Source: Gonium pectorale
Lineage: Eukaryota > Chlorophyta > Chlorophyceae > Chlamydomonadales > Volvocaceae
Length of the DNA stretch: 64,000 nucleotides
Reading direction: 5' to 3'
Assembly: GCA_001584585.1 (NCBI GenBank)
Contig: LSYV01000005.1
Location: 3,751,000-3,814,999 of the forward strand
Shown here: positions 42,841 to 54,800 of the stretch, one piece after another
Layout of the letters: every line of letters begins with the position of its first letter
Numbering within the stretch: the stretch's first letter is position 1
Made by a program: the position numbers and the translations under genes
Notes under the pieces: model-generated
Databases searched by the model: none
Told to the model about the DNA's origin: nothing
Seen by the model: only the letters and a program-made list of their open reading frames with translations

Positions 42841-45800
42841 ATGAGCTCCTATTCGGAGCTCCACCTGGTTCAGGGGCAGCCGGGTCTGCTGGCAGCGGAT
42901 GTCCGCCATGGGTACGCAGACCTGTATTTGCAGCAGCAGGCCGAGTTTGCCTCAAGGCGCTCAGGTTCTGTGGAGAGGCGTCGCGAGGCCCTTGCCTCTC
43001 CGCCCGGCGGCTCCTCCGGGCCTGCGTCTCTGGCGGACCCGAACCCGCTGGGCGGCTTGGCTGCCAGAGCAGCCGAGACTTCCCGGCAGGAGCCAGCGGC
43101 CGTGGACGCATCAGAGACGCGTGCATCTCCCACGAGGCATACTGCGGGAGGCCAGAGCTTTGGGCGCAGCGCCTCACCAACACCCTCGCCACCTCGGCAG
43201 CGAGTGGACCCCAGCATATCCAGGTCTGTTAGCGCATGTAACGAAAAGAACTTGTCCCCAGATCAAATGCATAGGGTCCGTTGGTTGGCGCGACTGTCCG
43301 TTCCCTGTTCATTCGTAGCGTTGCAGACGCGATTAAGGCATGCCTTGTGACAATGTCTTGCGGGTGAGGCAACGTTGTACTGGCCCTTAGTGTTCTTAAC
43401 GCTTTCGCACACCCGCAGGCCTGCCACAACAGCACTCGCGCAGGCTACCGCCATGCGTACTGCCAGGCTGAAGCGGCTTGCGCAGCGCCAGCAGCAACTC
43501 CAGCAGCCACCCACACTGCAGCCACGTGGCGCCGGGTTGCGTGGAGGTAGAGGGCCCGTGTTGCTATCGGCTGTACTGCAGCAAGCGCCACACCTGTACG
43601 ATCGGCAGCGGTTGTCAGCTGTGGAGCGCTTTGTGGACACCATTGATGCGTTACCGGCTCGGTACACCGAGGCACAGGTCGGTTGAGCTTCTGTTCACGG
43701 GCCGGGATGGACGCCACGACGCCGAACTAGGTGTAGCGTCGGTCAGGCAGCCGTTCGGACAGCTCATAATAAAACTATGCAATCTGTTGCCATCCGTCAT
43801 GTAACAGTTGGGAAAGGACGCGTGTTATTCATTCACCCTGCAGGTAGTGTTCCTCAGCAAGAACTCCTTGTCAAGCATCGCTGGCATTGAACAGTTCCGG
43901 CAGCTGAGAGTCCTCAGCTTGGCGGACAACCTGCTCGCGGATCTCCATGTCCTGGACACCTTGGCAGCTGCTTGCCCCGGGCTTGAGGCGCTGTCCTTGG
44001 AGGGAAACCCGTTATCCTTTGTGCCGCACTACAGGTGTGTACCTGGGTGCTCATGCCATTTGTATCGGTAAACAGCATGCGTCTTGCGGCCCGCATTCCG
44101 TGGTGTCTGCGCATGGGTGTGGGGGCAGAAGTCTACTGGTGGCTTGCCTCACAGGTCCCGAGTACTGCTGTCGCTGCCGGGACTGAAGTCGCTCGATGGG
44201 CGGCCGGTGACGGATGAGGAGCGTGCGACCGTGCCGGCGGCTTTGGCGACGGAGGAGGCGATTATGGCGGTGCTGCTCCGTAACGCGTGTGAGGTGCACA
44301 AGATGGTGCGTTTCACATTGTTGCATGTGACCATCTCCTGGTCCAGACACTTTAAGGTGCTTATCACCCTGCAGGCGAGCGTGGTCCAGCGGGCCCAGGT
44401 GCACATGGAGCTGCTGCACACAGTTCACAGCAAGGGTGCTGTGCTCAGCCGCATGGATACGCTAGAGCTGGCAGCTGCGACGCCGGGCGGCCGGAGGCTA
44501 GCTCGACTTGTAGAGATGTGGGACTATGAGGGCAGCCTTGGACTCGAGGTAAGTGATGAAAGCACGCAGCGGCGGCTCATGGCCCGGACGTTTTCCTGGA
44601 TGACTATGCATCCGAGCTCTTAATTGGCATGTTTGCTATAGCATCAAACAGTTTCCTGGCATGTTTGCTATAACTTCAAACAGTTTCCTGGCTGCATCGT
44701 TGTACTACTCCCGTTTTCGACAGGAGCGCCGCAAGATTCAGGGTGCTCTGCTCCGGGAGGTCGGCCGCATGTACCGGCAAAATAAAGCGCAGCAGCCGTC
44801 GGAGTCGGCGGGCGCCCGGGGGAAGCCCGGCTGGGAGGAGGCCTTCGCGCAGGTAGGCAGACTGGCCAGACTCCGAGCAGAGAGGGGACACAGTGCGCAC
44901 GGCTATTCCAGTCAGCGCCACAGACTCAAAACTCATTCGGCATCGGCTACTTCACTGGCTTGGTGCATGCAAGATTCCATCACCTTCATTTGTTCGCATC
45001 CAGGTCATGACGGCTCAGCAGCAGACCACTGCAGCTCTACTTGACCTCTTGTCTCAGTGTCAGACCGCCATTGACGAGCTGCTGATGGGCATGGCGGTCG
45101 CGCACGGCGCAGCGGACGGCATGAACAGAGCGGAGGCCAGCCAGTTAAGCAGCAGCGGGGCTGCTGGTAGCGGCGCCTCAGAGAGCCGCGTTGCCAGGGA
45201 ACGGCTCCTGCGAGACGCTCAGGCGGACACGGAGCGCAATCGGCAGATGCGCCAAGAGCGCGAGAATGTCCTGGTTGAGTTCAGGTGCGCGGTCCGCCCT
45301 GCTTGTTGGCCGAGCTAATCGATCTTGGCAGCTTGTTTGCCTTCCTGAAAACGGAATGATCTACTGCATATCCAGCATATGGCAAACGTGAGGGACGTTT
45401 CCAAGCCCATTGCAGGGACGCGGCGTTGAAGCAGGCACGGAGCAGCCCCAGCGGCGGGCCTGGGCAGCGGCCTGCACTGAAGTCGGTCCTCAAGAAGTCC
45501 TCCCAGCCTCGGACAAGCGCGGACGCTGGAGCAGTGGAGAACGAGGCGCTCGACGTTCAGAGTGGCCCGACTGCATGGTCGCCGTCACCGCCCCGGTGGC
45601 AGTCTGCGCGCTCGTCGCCACCGTCGCGGGAGACCGTAGAGAGGCTCATGCGTGCGAGACGCGGTGTCATTCCGGCTGGCGTTAGCACTCCTGCAACGGA
45701 CGCCGACCCGCAGCGGGTCCGGCCCAGTTCTGCCCCGCCGACGCGACGGGTGCAGGAGTCCCGGACAGCTGACGCAGGGTCCGTCAGTGGCGGTGGACGC

Positions 45801-48800
45801 TCTAGCAGTGCTCGGAGTCAGTCGGCCGAGCGCCTCCGGTCCTCACGGGGAAGGAATACTGCCAAGTCGGCTGGGCAGATCAGGCTGGGCGCTGAAAGCA
45901 GCCTTCTGGCGGCAGTCCGGCCTGGCTCGTCGGAGAAAGGCCGCATTCTCCGCCGTGGAGGTTCCACGGGGCCAGGAACGAGGCGGTCGGCATCCACCTC
46001 GCCAGATAGGGTAAGAAGCATCGCAGGCAGCATCTGCAAGAGTGCATGTAGATAGTCACCGATGCGTGCCATGTACAATTGGTTTACATGCTGCTACTGC
46101 CCTACTTCGCTTACATACTGCTGTCGCCCCTCCTGGCTCCTCTAGGACGCTGCGTCACCATCACGCCTGCAACCAGTGTGGCGACCGGCGGGCCCAGCAG
46201 GTGGGAGATGGGTTGCGATTTGCGGGCAGGGGAGCTTGGATCGTGAACCTATGGTCTGCCGAACCACTAATACTACAAGCCGCTGACGGCTTTTTGCCCA
46301 TACTGCGCCGCAGGACGATGTGGTGGTCGGTCTGCTCCTTCGTCTCCCGCGAACTATAAGGACGCGGCTCGCGTAGTCGCCCTGAACGCACGCAGCCAGC
46401 TTGCCCGGACTCAGGCTGACGCTGGCACCAGTCCGACCCATTCGACCACCACCCTCGGCGCAGCAGGAACCGCGGCACGGGCCGGAGCTGGGTTCGCCTC
46501 ACCAACCCTCAGCCCCCGACAGCCTTCGACCTCGACAACAGCACTGCCAGGCACCATACTCGCGTCATCACCAACGGCAGCCAACCGAAGTTACGCTACT
46601 GACTTTCCGCGCCAAGCAATGCGGACGTCATGGGCACCAGGTCCAGCAACTTCAGGACTGCTACCGGGTGTCGGCTCTCACGTCAGGCGGTCGCTCCAGG
46701 ATGTCCAGACGCCGCAGTCGGGCGGCCAGCTTGGGCAAGGCTTGCGGGCCTCGTCGCCTTCTTCGCACTGGGGCTCCCGTGCGCTCAGCGCCGGAGGCCG
46801 CCTGGGAGGTCCCGGCACTGGCAACGACGCAAGGATCGCAGTTGCAAGGATTGATGACCTCAAGCGGGAAGTAGAGGCGTCGGCACGCGAAACAGCTCGT
46901 CTCCGGCGGGTTGCAGAGATGGCATCTCTACCGCTGCCAAACCGTGGCCAACCAGGAGTTGCTTCGCCTTCGCTGTCGCCCCGAGTGCTGCCGGGAGACG
47001 CGCCATCCGTGCTTATGTCCCCGCCGCCCGTGCCGCAGCATTGGTCAGCAACGCTGGCAGCGCACAGCGCTTACAACATCGGCGGCGCTTCGTTAGCATT
47101 CCAGACCGGGCCGCTTCACACGTCTGCCGCGCAGCAGGCGTGGCAGGTACAGGCGACAGATCTCCTCGCACCACCTCTTCAGGTGCGGCCCCAGGAAGCA
47201 TCGATGATGGCTTCATCGTCACCCCAGATCCCAACCGCCCAGGGCTTACAAACGAGCCTCACGTTCCGACAGTCGCCATGGGAGCCGCCCGGTGGGATAA
47301 CTGCCAGCCCGCAGCCCCAGCCCCATCCTTGGCCGGCGTCGCTTCAGCCGCACCGGAGCTTTTCCGCCGGTTCAAGAGGCCCTGCACATGCCCCCTACGA
47401 TGCTGGCGAGCAGCCGCGGCCGAGGGATGTGCTCAGCGGCGAAGGGCTGACTGAGACCATCACTGAAACAGGCAACGCCTTCACCCACGCCAACTTTCCA
47501 AGCCCAGGATCGATGCGCGGTACCGAGCCGCACCATTATCCACGCTCGCCAACAGGCGATGGTGGCGGTAGTGAATACTCGTTGGGCGTCACCGTGACGT
47601 CCTCGGGCCCAACTGACGGCCAAGCAGCGAGCGGCCTTTATCCGCAACCGGGTCAGGAACCGCACGCTGCAGGTGGATGGCAGGGTGACGGCACGCATCC
47701 CGCATTCATGCCGTTCTCACAAGCTCAGAATGCGACGAGCCTCACCGGCCTGCGTTTACAGCAGCCCTCTGAAGCAGCTATTCGTTCTGCTCAGCAATCC
47801 ATCGAGGGAGCACAGAGCCCGCACCCATTTACCCATGCCACGCCTCAGCAGATGCCAGAGCAGGAGCATTGGCCACAGCCGGGGTCAGCCACGGCCGCGC
47901 AGGCCTTCCCCTTACACAGCGTCAACACCATGATGCAGACTCCGCTGCCGCAGCCTTCGCAACCGGACCAGGTCACGCTTGGTGACTTCAGCGTCATGCG
48001 CGCAAGCATGGACGTGGCTCCTGGTAGCGAGCTCCCTTCTGTCACTGGCACACCCAGCCGCCGCACCTCGGCCTCGACCGCTGTGGGGCTTTTCCGGGAA
48101 GGAGCACATGACAACTTCACCCACCATGGACGCCAGGGGCCTGGAGGTACGCGGGAGGGATTCAGGCAGGGAGACCTTTCCTGGCATGACAGTATGCCCG
48201 GCAGCTTGTGGCGTCGCGGATGACGTTGACTGCATAAGCCTTCCCCTCTGTGTTTTAAGTTACTTTCCCCGTTGCCTTGCCCCAATGCGCAGGCACTAGG
48301 TACACGGATGAGAGGCTCCGCCCCCTGATGGCGACGGCCATGCCCACTCCGGCCTTCGCATTGCATGCACAGCCCGTGACAGGCGCCAGTCCCATGCCCG
48401 CGCCGTCCAGCCCTGGCGGCGCGACCGTGGTTAGCCTAGTGGGCGACGCCGGCGGCACCAGTGCGCGTGTGGAGGTGGCAGAGCTGCTGGACGAAGACAG
48501 CTCCGGATACAAGGATCAGCACATCCATGTGCACATCCACCCAAGCCCGTCGTTGCAGGTAAGCCATACGGGTCGCTATGAGCCTTGCGAAAGAGGACAG
48601 GTTGCTGCTGTTATGGCGCTGAAATCCCTGGCATTAGTGGGCGCCGCACTTGGCCAACACCTGATACTAAAGCCCCCCTCTGGTCAAAATGCCTCTTCTT
48701 GCTTCAACTGATGTGTCGGACCCCGCAGGCGCCCGCCGACAGCGCTACAACCGCGTCAACACCTCAGCTGTTCCTGCAAGCGGCATCTGATCGGCAGCGG

Positions 48801-51800
48801 CAGCCCGCAGCTGGGACCACACCTACCCCGACCTCGCTTGGCGGGGCTGCGCCCGCCGAAGGCACAGCCAGCGCCCTTAGCATGCTAGTACAGCCGGGCT
48901 CTCCGTTGCACGAGGGGCTGGCGTCGGGCAGGCTGGTATACGAGAAGATTGAGCGGATCAAACCTGCTGACCGTGAGCCATCACCGGATGGCATCAGACC
49001 TGCTAGGGGTGACCAGCAAGTCCGGTCAACGCGGCGCACCAGCCGGCGGACAGGTGGTACGCCCAGGCGGCCTACCGATGAGGGCGGAGCTGAAGGTGGC
49101 AGCAGGCCAAGGCGCGACGAGCAGCCCGGGTTTGGCTACGACCGCCATGCCCACGACGGGAGACACGATGACGACGCGGCATCCGGCGCCTTCATCGGCG
49201 CCGAGGGCAGGGAGCTTGAGAGGGGAGACGAGGAGGGGCAGGGCTCCTGGCGGGCCGAGAGTAGCTCCAGTGAGCGGAAGCCGCGCGGAGGATACCGCGG
49301 CGTTGGCAGGGGCACCGCCGGTGCAGCGTCAGGAGCAGCAGACAGCAGCTCAGGTAGCCGTAAGCGAGGAGGCTACGATGATGACGTTTGCTTGGGCAGC
49401 GGCGATGCGTCTGGCGAGCAGCACGCCAGCGAACGCGGCGCCGGAATGCGGCTCCATGGGCGTGAGAGACCTGGCTGGAGGCGGGGCAGCCGCTCGGCTC
49501 AGGCCAGCCCACTTCCGAGCAGCAGGCCGCCACGAGCTGATAGCAACTCGCAAGATGAGGTGCGGGTTTAGCGTGTGACAATGTTGGCATGCTCCGGACA
49601 TATACTTAGGCAACGCCCTGCGGCGTGGCAACCCATGTGTGTCTGCGCAAGTCAGCACCTCCTGGGCTTCCATCTTACATTCCATGCTCTGCCTCATGCA
49701 GCATGCCGCCCTGCACCGAGATCTTGCGGAGCAGAAGCTCCTCACGGCCCAGCTGGCCGCGCAGCTGCGGGAGCTGGAGGACCGGATGCAGGCTGATCGT
49801 GAGTCACAGGCCAGCCGCAGTGGAGGGTCTCTGCCCCGCAGCAAGGGGTCGCCACCTCGCCATTCTGCCATCCACATTGCCCCATCCCGCCACCAGTCAG
49901 CCGTCGACAGCCCTCAAGGCGTACCCCTGGGACATGCCTCCGGGACTGTGGCTCTACAGGCGCCATCACAGCTTCAGGGCCTGGCGGGCCAGCTCGAGGA
50001 GCAGGCGCGCGGCAGTCAAGCCCTCCAGGAGGGCATTGCTAGGCTGGAGGCAAGGCTTGAGAGCGGCGGTTGGCATTTGCCTCAGGGGCTAAAGCCGGAA
50101 CAGCTGCCAGAGGAAGTGGCGGCGGCGTTGGCTGGCCTCGCTGCTACGGTAAGATTTTGAGTATTCAACGTGCGGTGACGGCGCTTAGAGTGGTCTCTGC
50201 ACTCACACAGGCTCGAACAATCTGAAAGGTCCCAGATGTATCCACATCTGAGCGACAACCGGCAGCAATGACACCACCTCGGCCCCGTTCCCTTCCCAGA
50301 GCTCGCCCCTGCCCACTGGATCGTTGCGGGCCTTGGAGCAGCATTTGGTCTCACTAACGCTTGAGCGGGAGGCGGTGGAGCGGGCATTGATAGCAGAGCA
50401 GGCCGAGGTCCGGCTGCTGCAGCAGGAGCTGGGCGTCATGGGGCACGTGGCGGAAGCGCTTCAAGAGACACAAGCCCAACTGCAGGTAACAGCAAGGGCG
50501 CGCCGCACAGCAACTTACCCGTGCACTTACCACTTTCCATGTATACGGCTGGCGGCAAGTGGACCTTTTCCTGAGAACTGGCTTAGCATTCTGGAAGCCC
50601 ATGCTCGACCGTGCCCTCGCTGCAGGAGACACGCATGGCAGTGGCTCACCAGCAACAGGAGCTGCAGGAGAAGGATCAGGAGCTCCAGCGAAAGGATCAG
50701 GAGCTTCGGCGCAAGGAACACGAGCTCACGGCGGCCGCGGAACGTTTGACACAGCTGGAGGCACAGCTTGCTGCCGACAAGGACCAGGTAGGAAAGAGGG
50801 ACGGCGTATGCCGCGAATGCAAGGCAGGCTGCATTTACGCACTCCACCGCAATGACCTCTGTGTACCAAACAGTGCGGGTGAAGTGACCCGAGCACCCTC
50901 ATTCCTTCCTGCAAACAGGCCTCTGCGCTACTAGCAGCGGCTGTCACGCGCTACGAAAAGGAGCTGGCGGACGAAAGAGCAGCCGCAGCAGCCGAGCTCC
51001 GCGAGCAGGCCCAGATTGCAGCGACAGCTGCAGCTCAGGCGGCCCGTGCTGCCGCTGACTCTGCGTTGCGCGCGGTCCATGCCTCACAGCTAGAGAGGCT
51101 CCGGGCAGAGCACGTTCATGAACTGGAGGCGATGCTGGTCGAACGCATGGAGAAGGAGCGGCAGACTCCTCACACAACGGAGCATGGTGCGCAGGCCGAG
51201 GCGCCACACGTCGACCACTCTACGCAGATGGACGCGCGACCACCACCCCTTACCACCGACCGCGCGGCGCAGGTGGCGGCTATGCTGGTTGAGCATGCGA
51301 CGCAGCTGAGCCCTCGGGGCGTCGTTGACCGGGGATCGCAGGCCGTGACCGTGAGCACGGAGCATGGCACGCAGCTCGGGCTGCAGGCCAGGCCCCAGGC
51401 CGTCAGCCGGGCTGCACAAGTCGCTGCGCTCCGCGCGGAACAGGCGGTCCAGCTGGAGGCTCTGCGCGCTGCACACAACGAGCAGGTCCGCAAACTCCTC
51501 AGCGCGGGTACGGACACCGTTGACCCGAGCTCAGTCAGCAGCGGGGCGCAGACCTCCACTCAGCGGATGGAGCAGTCGACGCAGTCCTCTCCGCTCCCAC
51601 TCAATCGGCCTGTAGACCACGGGATGCAGATGGACACCCTTTTCACTCAACGTGGGACGCAGTCCTTACCGCTACCAGTTAATCGACCCGTCGACCACGG
51701 GACCCAGATTGATACGCTGTTCACGCAGCAGGGGACGCAGGTCGAGCCGACGTATGTCAGCCGTGGCGACCAATCAAGCCCGCTACTGCGCAGTACCCTC

Positions 51801-54800
51801 ACGGGTGATCCGAGTGTCAGCAGCCATGCTGGCGAAGCCACCCAGACGGAAGCAGCCCAGGCCAGCTTCGCAGCTCAGCTGGACGCCTTACGGGCCGTGA
51901 ATGCCGCACAGCTGTCCGGCCTCCGCAGCGAGCATGCCGCACAGCTGCAGACTATCGTTGCGGACCATGCAGCGCACGTGGACTCGTTACAGGCACAGCA
52001 CCTAAAGCAGCTGGACTCCATTCGCACCAAACACGCGGCGGAGCTTGACTCAGTCCGCACGAAGCACATCGCAGACCTGGCAACGCAGCGCGCCAAGCAC
52101 CAGGCTGAGTTGGAGGCCCAGCGCGCAGAGCTGGCGGCGGCACGGACCGAACTGGAGGGTATACGCGAAAGCGCAAACACATCTTCTTCTGGTCTGGAGC
52201 AGCAGCTTGCTCACCTCAAGGCGGAACACGAGCGGCAGGTGCAGGAGCTCAACGCGCAGCACGAAGCCGCCCTCCGTGGCCAGGAGGAGGAGCACTCAGC
52301 CAAGATAAGCACGCTGGTGGAGGAGCAGAAGTCGCAGCTGGACGCGTATATGAAGCGACTTGAGGGCGTCATGGCGGAGCAACGGCGGCAGCTGGAGGAG
52401 CTGGCGGATCGGGACAGGATGGAGCTGAACGCGTCGGTGCGGCAGGGGCAGGAAGAACTTATGGAGGCTATGGCCGCAGCTGAGGCGGCGGCACAAGATG
52501 CATCCAAGGTGCACGCCGAGGAGGTGGCGGCGCTGAGGGAGCGGCTCCATGTCGCAGAGCAAGCGGCGGAAGCAGCGGCGGAGACAGCGGAGACCGCAGC
52601 AGAGGCGGCAGAGCTGGAGCGGCATGAGAGTGAGGCGCTGCGGGCGGCGCTGGAATCTCAGCTGGCGGAGGCGCGGGAGCTGCTGGGCAGCGAGCGCGTG
52701 ACCGCTCAGAGCCTGAGGGAGATGGTCCATAACCTGGAGGCTGCAGTGGCGGAGGCGCGGGCACACCATGAAACCTACACGGCTCGACTGGAGGCTGAGC
52801 AGAAGCGCGCGGTCACTGCGTAAGCACTTTTTTCGCCTGGACAGCCTCGTGATAGGGGCAATGCTGGGTTGCGCAGAACTCAACCAGTACCATTTCTGCT
52901 TGGTTGCCGCCAGGAGCGCTCATATCTGTCAATACCCATCCAAGTCCCATCCCTTCCGCCGTTCCTTCCGCTGGACCCTTTTCCCTCCAGTGAGCGACGG
53001 TCCAGTCGGTTCTTGATGCGCCGTGTGCTGCGGCACTGGGCTGAGAACGCACGCAACACCCGGGTCCAGCGGTTACAGATGACGTCGGCGACGGAGCTCT
53101 ACAACTGGCGGCTCTGTCGCGTCGCCCTTCGCCACTGGCGGCTGACCGTGCTGCGCACGCGCGTGCTGCACAGCATGCTTCACTCTCACAACCAGCGTGT
53201 CAAGCGTCGAGTTGTGGCTACACTCAGGGCCCACGTGTTACTGGAGAGGTAGGCAGCTATGGCATTTGCGGCACGTCGTACCGTGCAGCAAGTCCGCACA
53301 GGGGAGGCTCAAATACTGACAATGTGTATGCGGCAAAACTCCATTCCATTCGTTCGACGCCTCTTGAACAGAAATTCCCTTCCCCTTCACCGTGTAGGCG
53401 AAAGGAGCGTGCACTCGCTGTTGCCTCGGCGCATCACGCGTGGCGCCTGCTGGCCCGGTGCTTAGCCAGCTGGCGGCAGCTCCACCGCGCACACGACAGA
53501 GCTGCTGTGCATACCGATCCCGAAGCTCAGCGCAAGGCACTGGCGCACCACGCCCGCACCTCCATAGCTGCTGCATTCGGGTCCTGGCATCACTACGTGC
53601 ATGAGTACAAAATGCCAAAGGTATGCGCTTCCTTGGAATGCGAGAGCCGAAACCTGGTAGTACGCTCGGCGGCTGTGCCGGAACGGCTCTGGACCCTCCC
53701 TCGTGTACTTGCGTTCTGAAGGGAACGGCTGACCGCCTGCAGATCCAGCGCTGGCGCCGCGCGATGCGCGCCCATCGCCGGCTACTACAGCGACGGACTC
53801 TGGCTGCATTCTCGCAGCAGGTTGGCCGGCGGCGCTTCAAGCGCAGCAAGGTGACCCGCAGCGACCGCAGGTGCGGTATCCATCCAGCCTGCATGCTCGT
53901 GCTTGGGAAGGAGGCAGGACTCGCATACTCCCCAAACTACTAACCTTCTGTGGGTGGTATCGCAATGCGCGGACAATATGCATGCTTATGCCACTGTGGG
54001 CCTCCATGTGTCTGCCCGGTCATGCAGGTACTGCTTCTCACTACTCAACCGCGCTCTGTCCCGCTGGCTGGCCTTTGTGGAGGCTCGCCAGCGCCAGCTG
54101 TCCATGCTCAAAGCAGCGGAGCTGCTGTACGGCCACAACGTGCTGCAGCGCTGGCACCGGGCCGCAGCCAGGAGCAGGGAGCTCAAACGGGGCGTGGCGG
54201 CCTTGCAAGTCGGGTAGGCAAACCGCATTCAATGAAGGTGCTTCGACAATTGGCCTTCTACGCTCGTGCCTTACGGTAACAGGCCATGCCCCCGTTCTCC
54301 AAATGAAGGTCAAGCACCCGCCGGCTGAGCGCTTCCTTCGCACGCTGGCGCGCCTTCCTACTGCACCGCCGCCAGTCCGTGCTCGCTGAGCGCCTGGCTT
54401 CGGAGCACCACCGCGGTGCGCTGCTCTGGCGCTGCCTCTGCGCCTGGCTGCGGCTTGCGCAGGCCTCGGCGGCTCGGCAGCTGCACATCAAGGGCATGCG
54501 GGAGTACCAGCGCATGATGCAGGTGAGCGCTTGGGCTTTTCATTCTCCTGCGGAGTCTGTATTAGCCAGGCGACATACATGGGACGGTAGCTACCAGGGC
54601 TATTGTCGGCCCCTGCCACATGCCTGTTTGCTCGCGCTGCCGCTTGGCCACCCAGGCTGCGTTACGATGGCAGAGGTTCGTGGAGCTGAGCCAGCGGCAG
54701 CAAGCGGTGGTCGACCGGGCGGTGCGGCTGTACCGCCACCGCGTGCTGGCGGGGACGCAGCGGGCGGTGCTGCGCCACTGGCGGGAACTGGTGGAAGCCC

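Noticed and set aside
52296..52883. 195-residue Leu/Arg-rich minus-strand ORF in the coiled-coil exon
   Set aside because: Antisense of Glu/Ala/Gln coiled-coil codons, which always yields Leu/Arg/Cys-rich frames.
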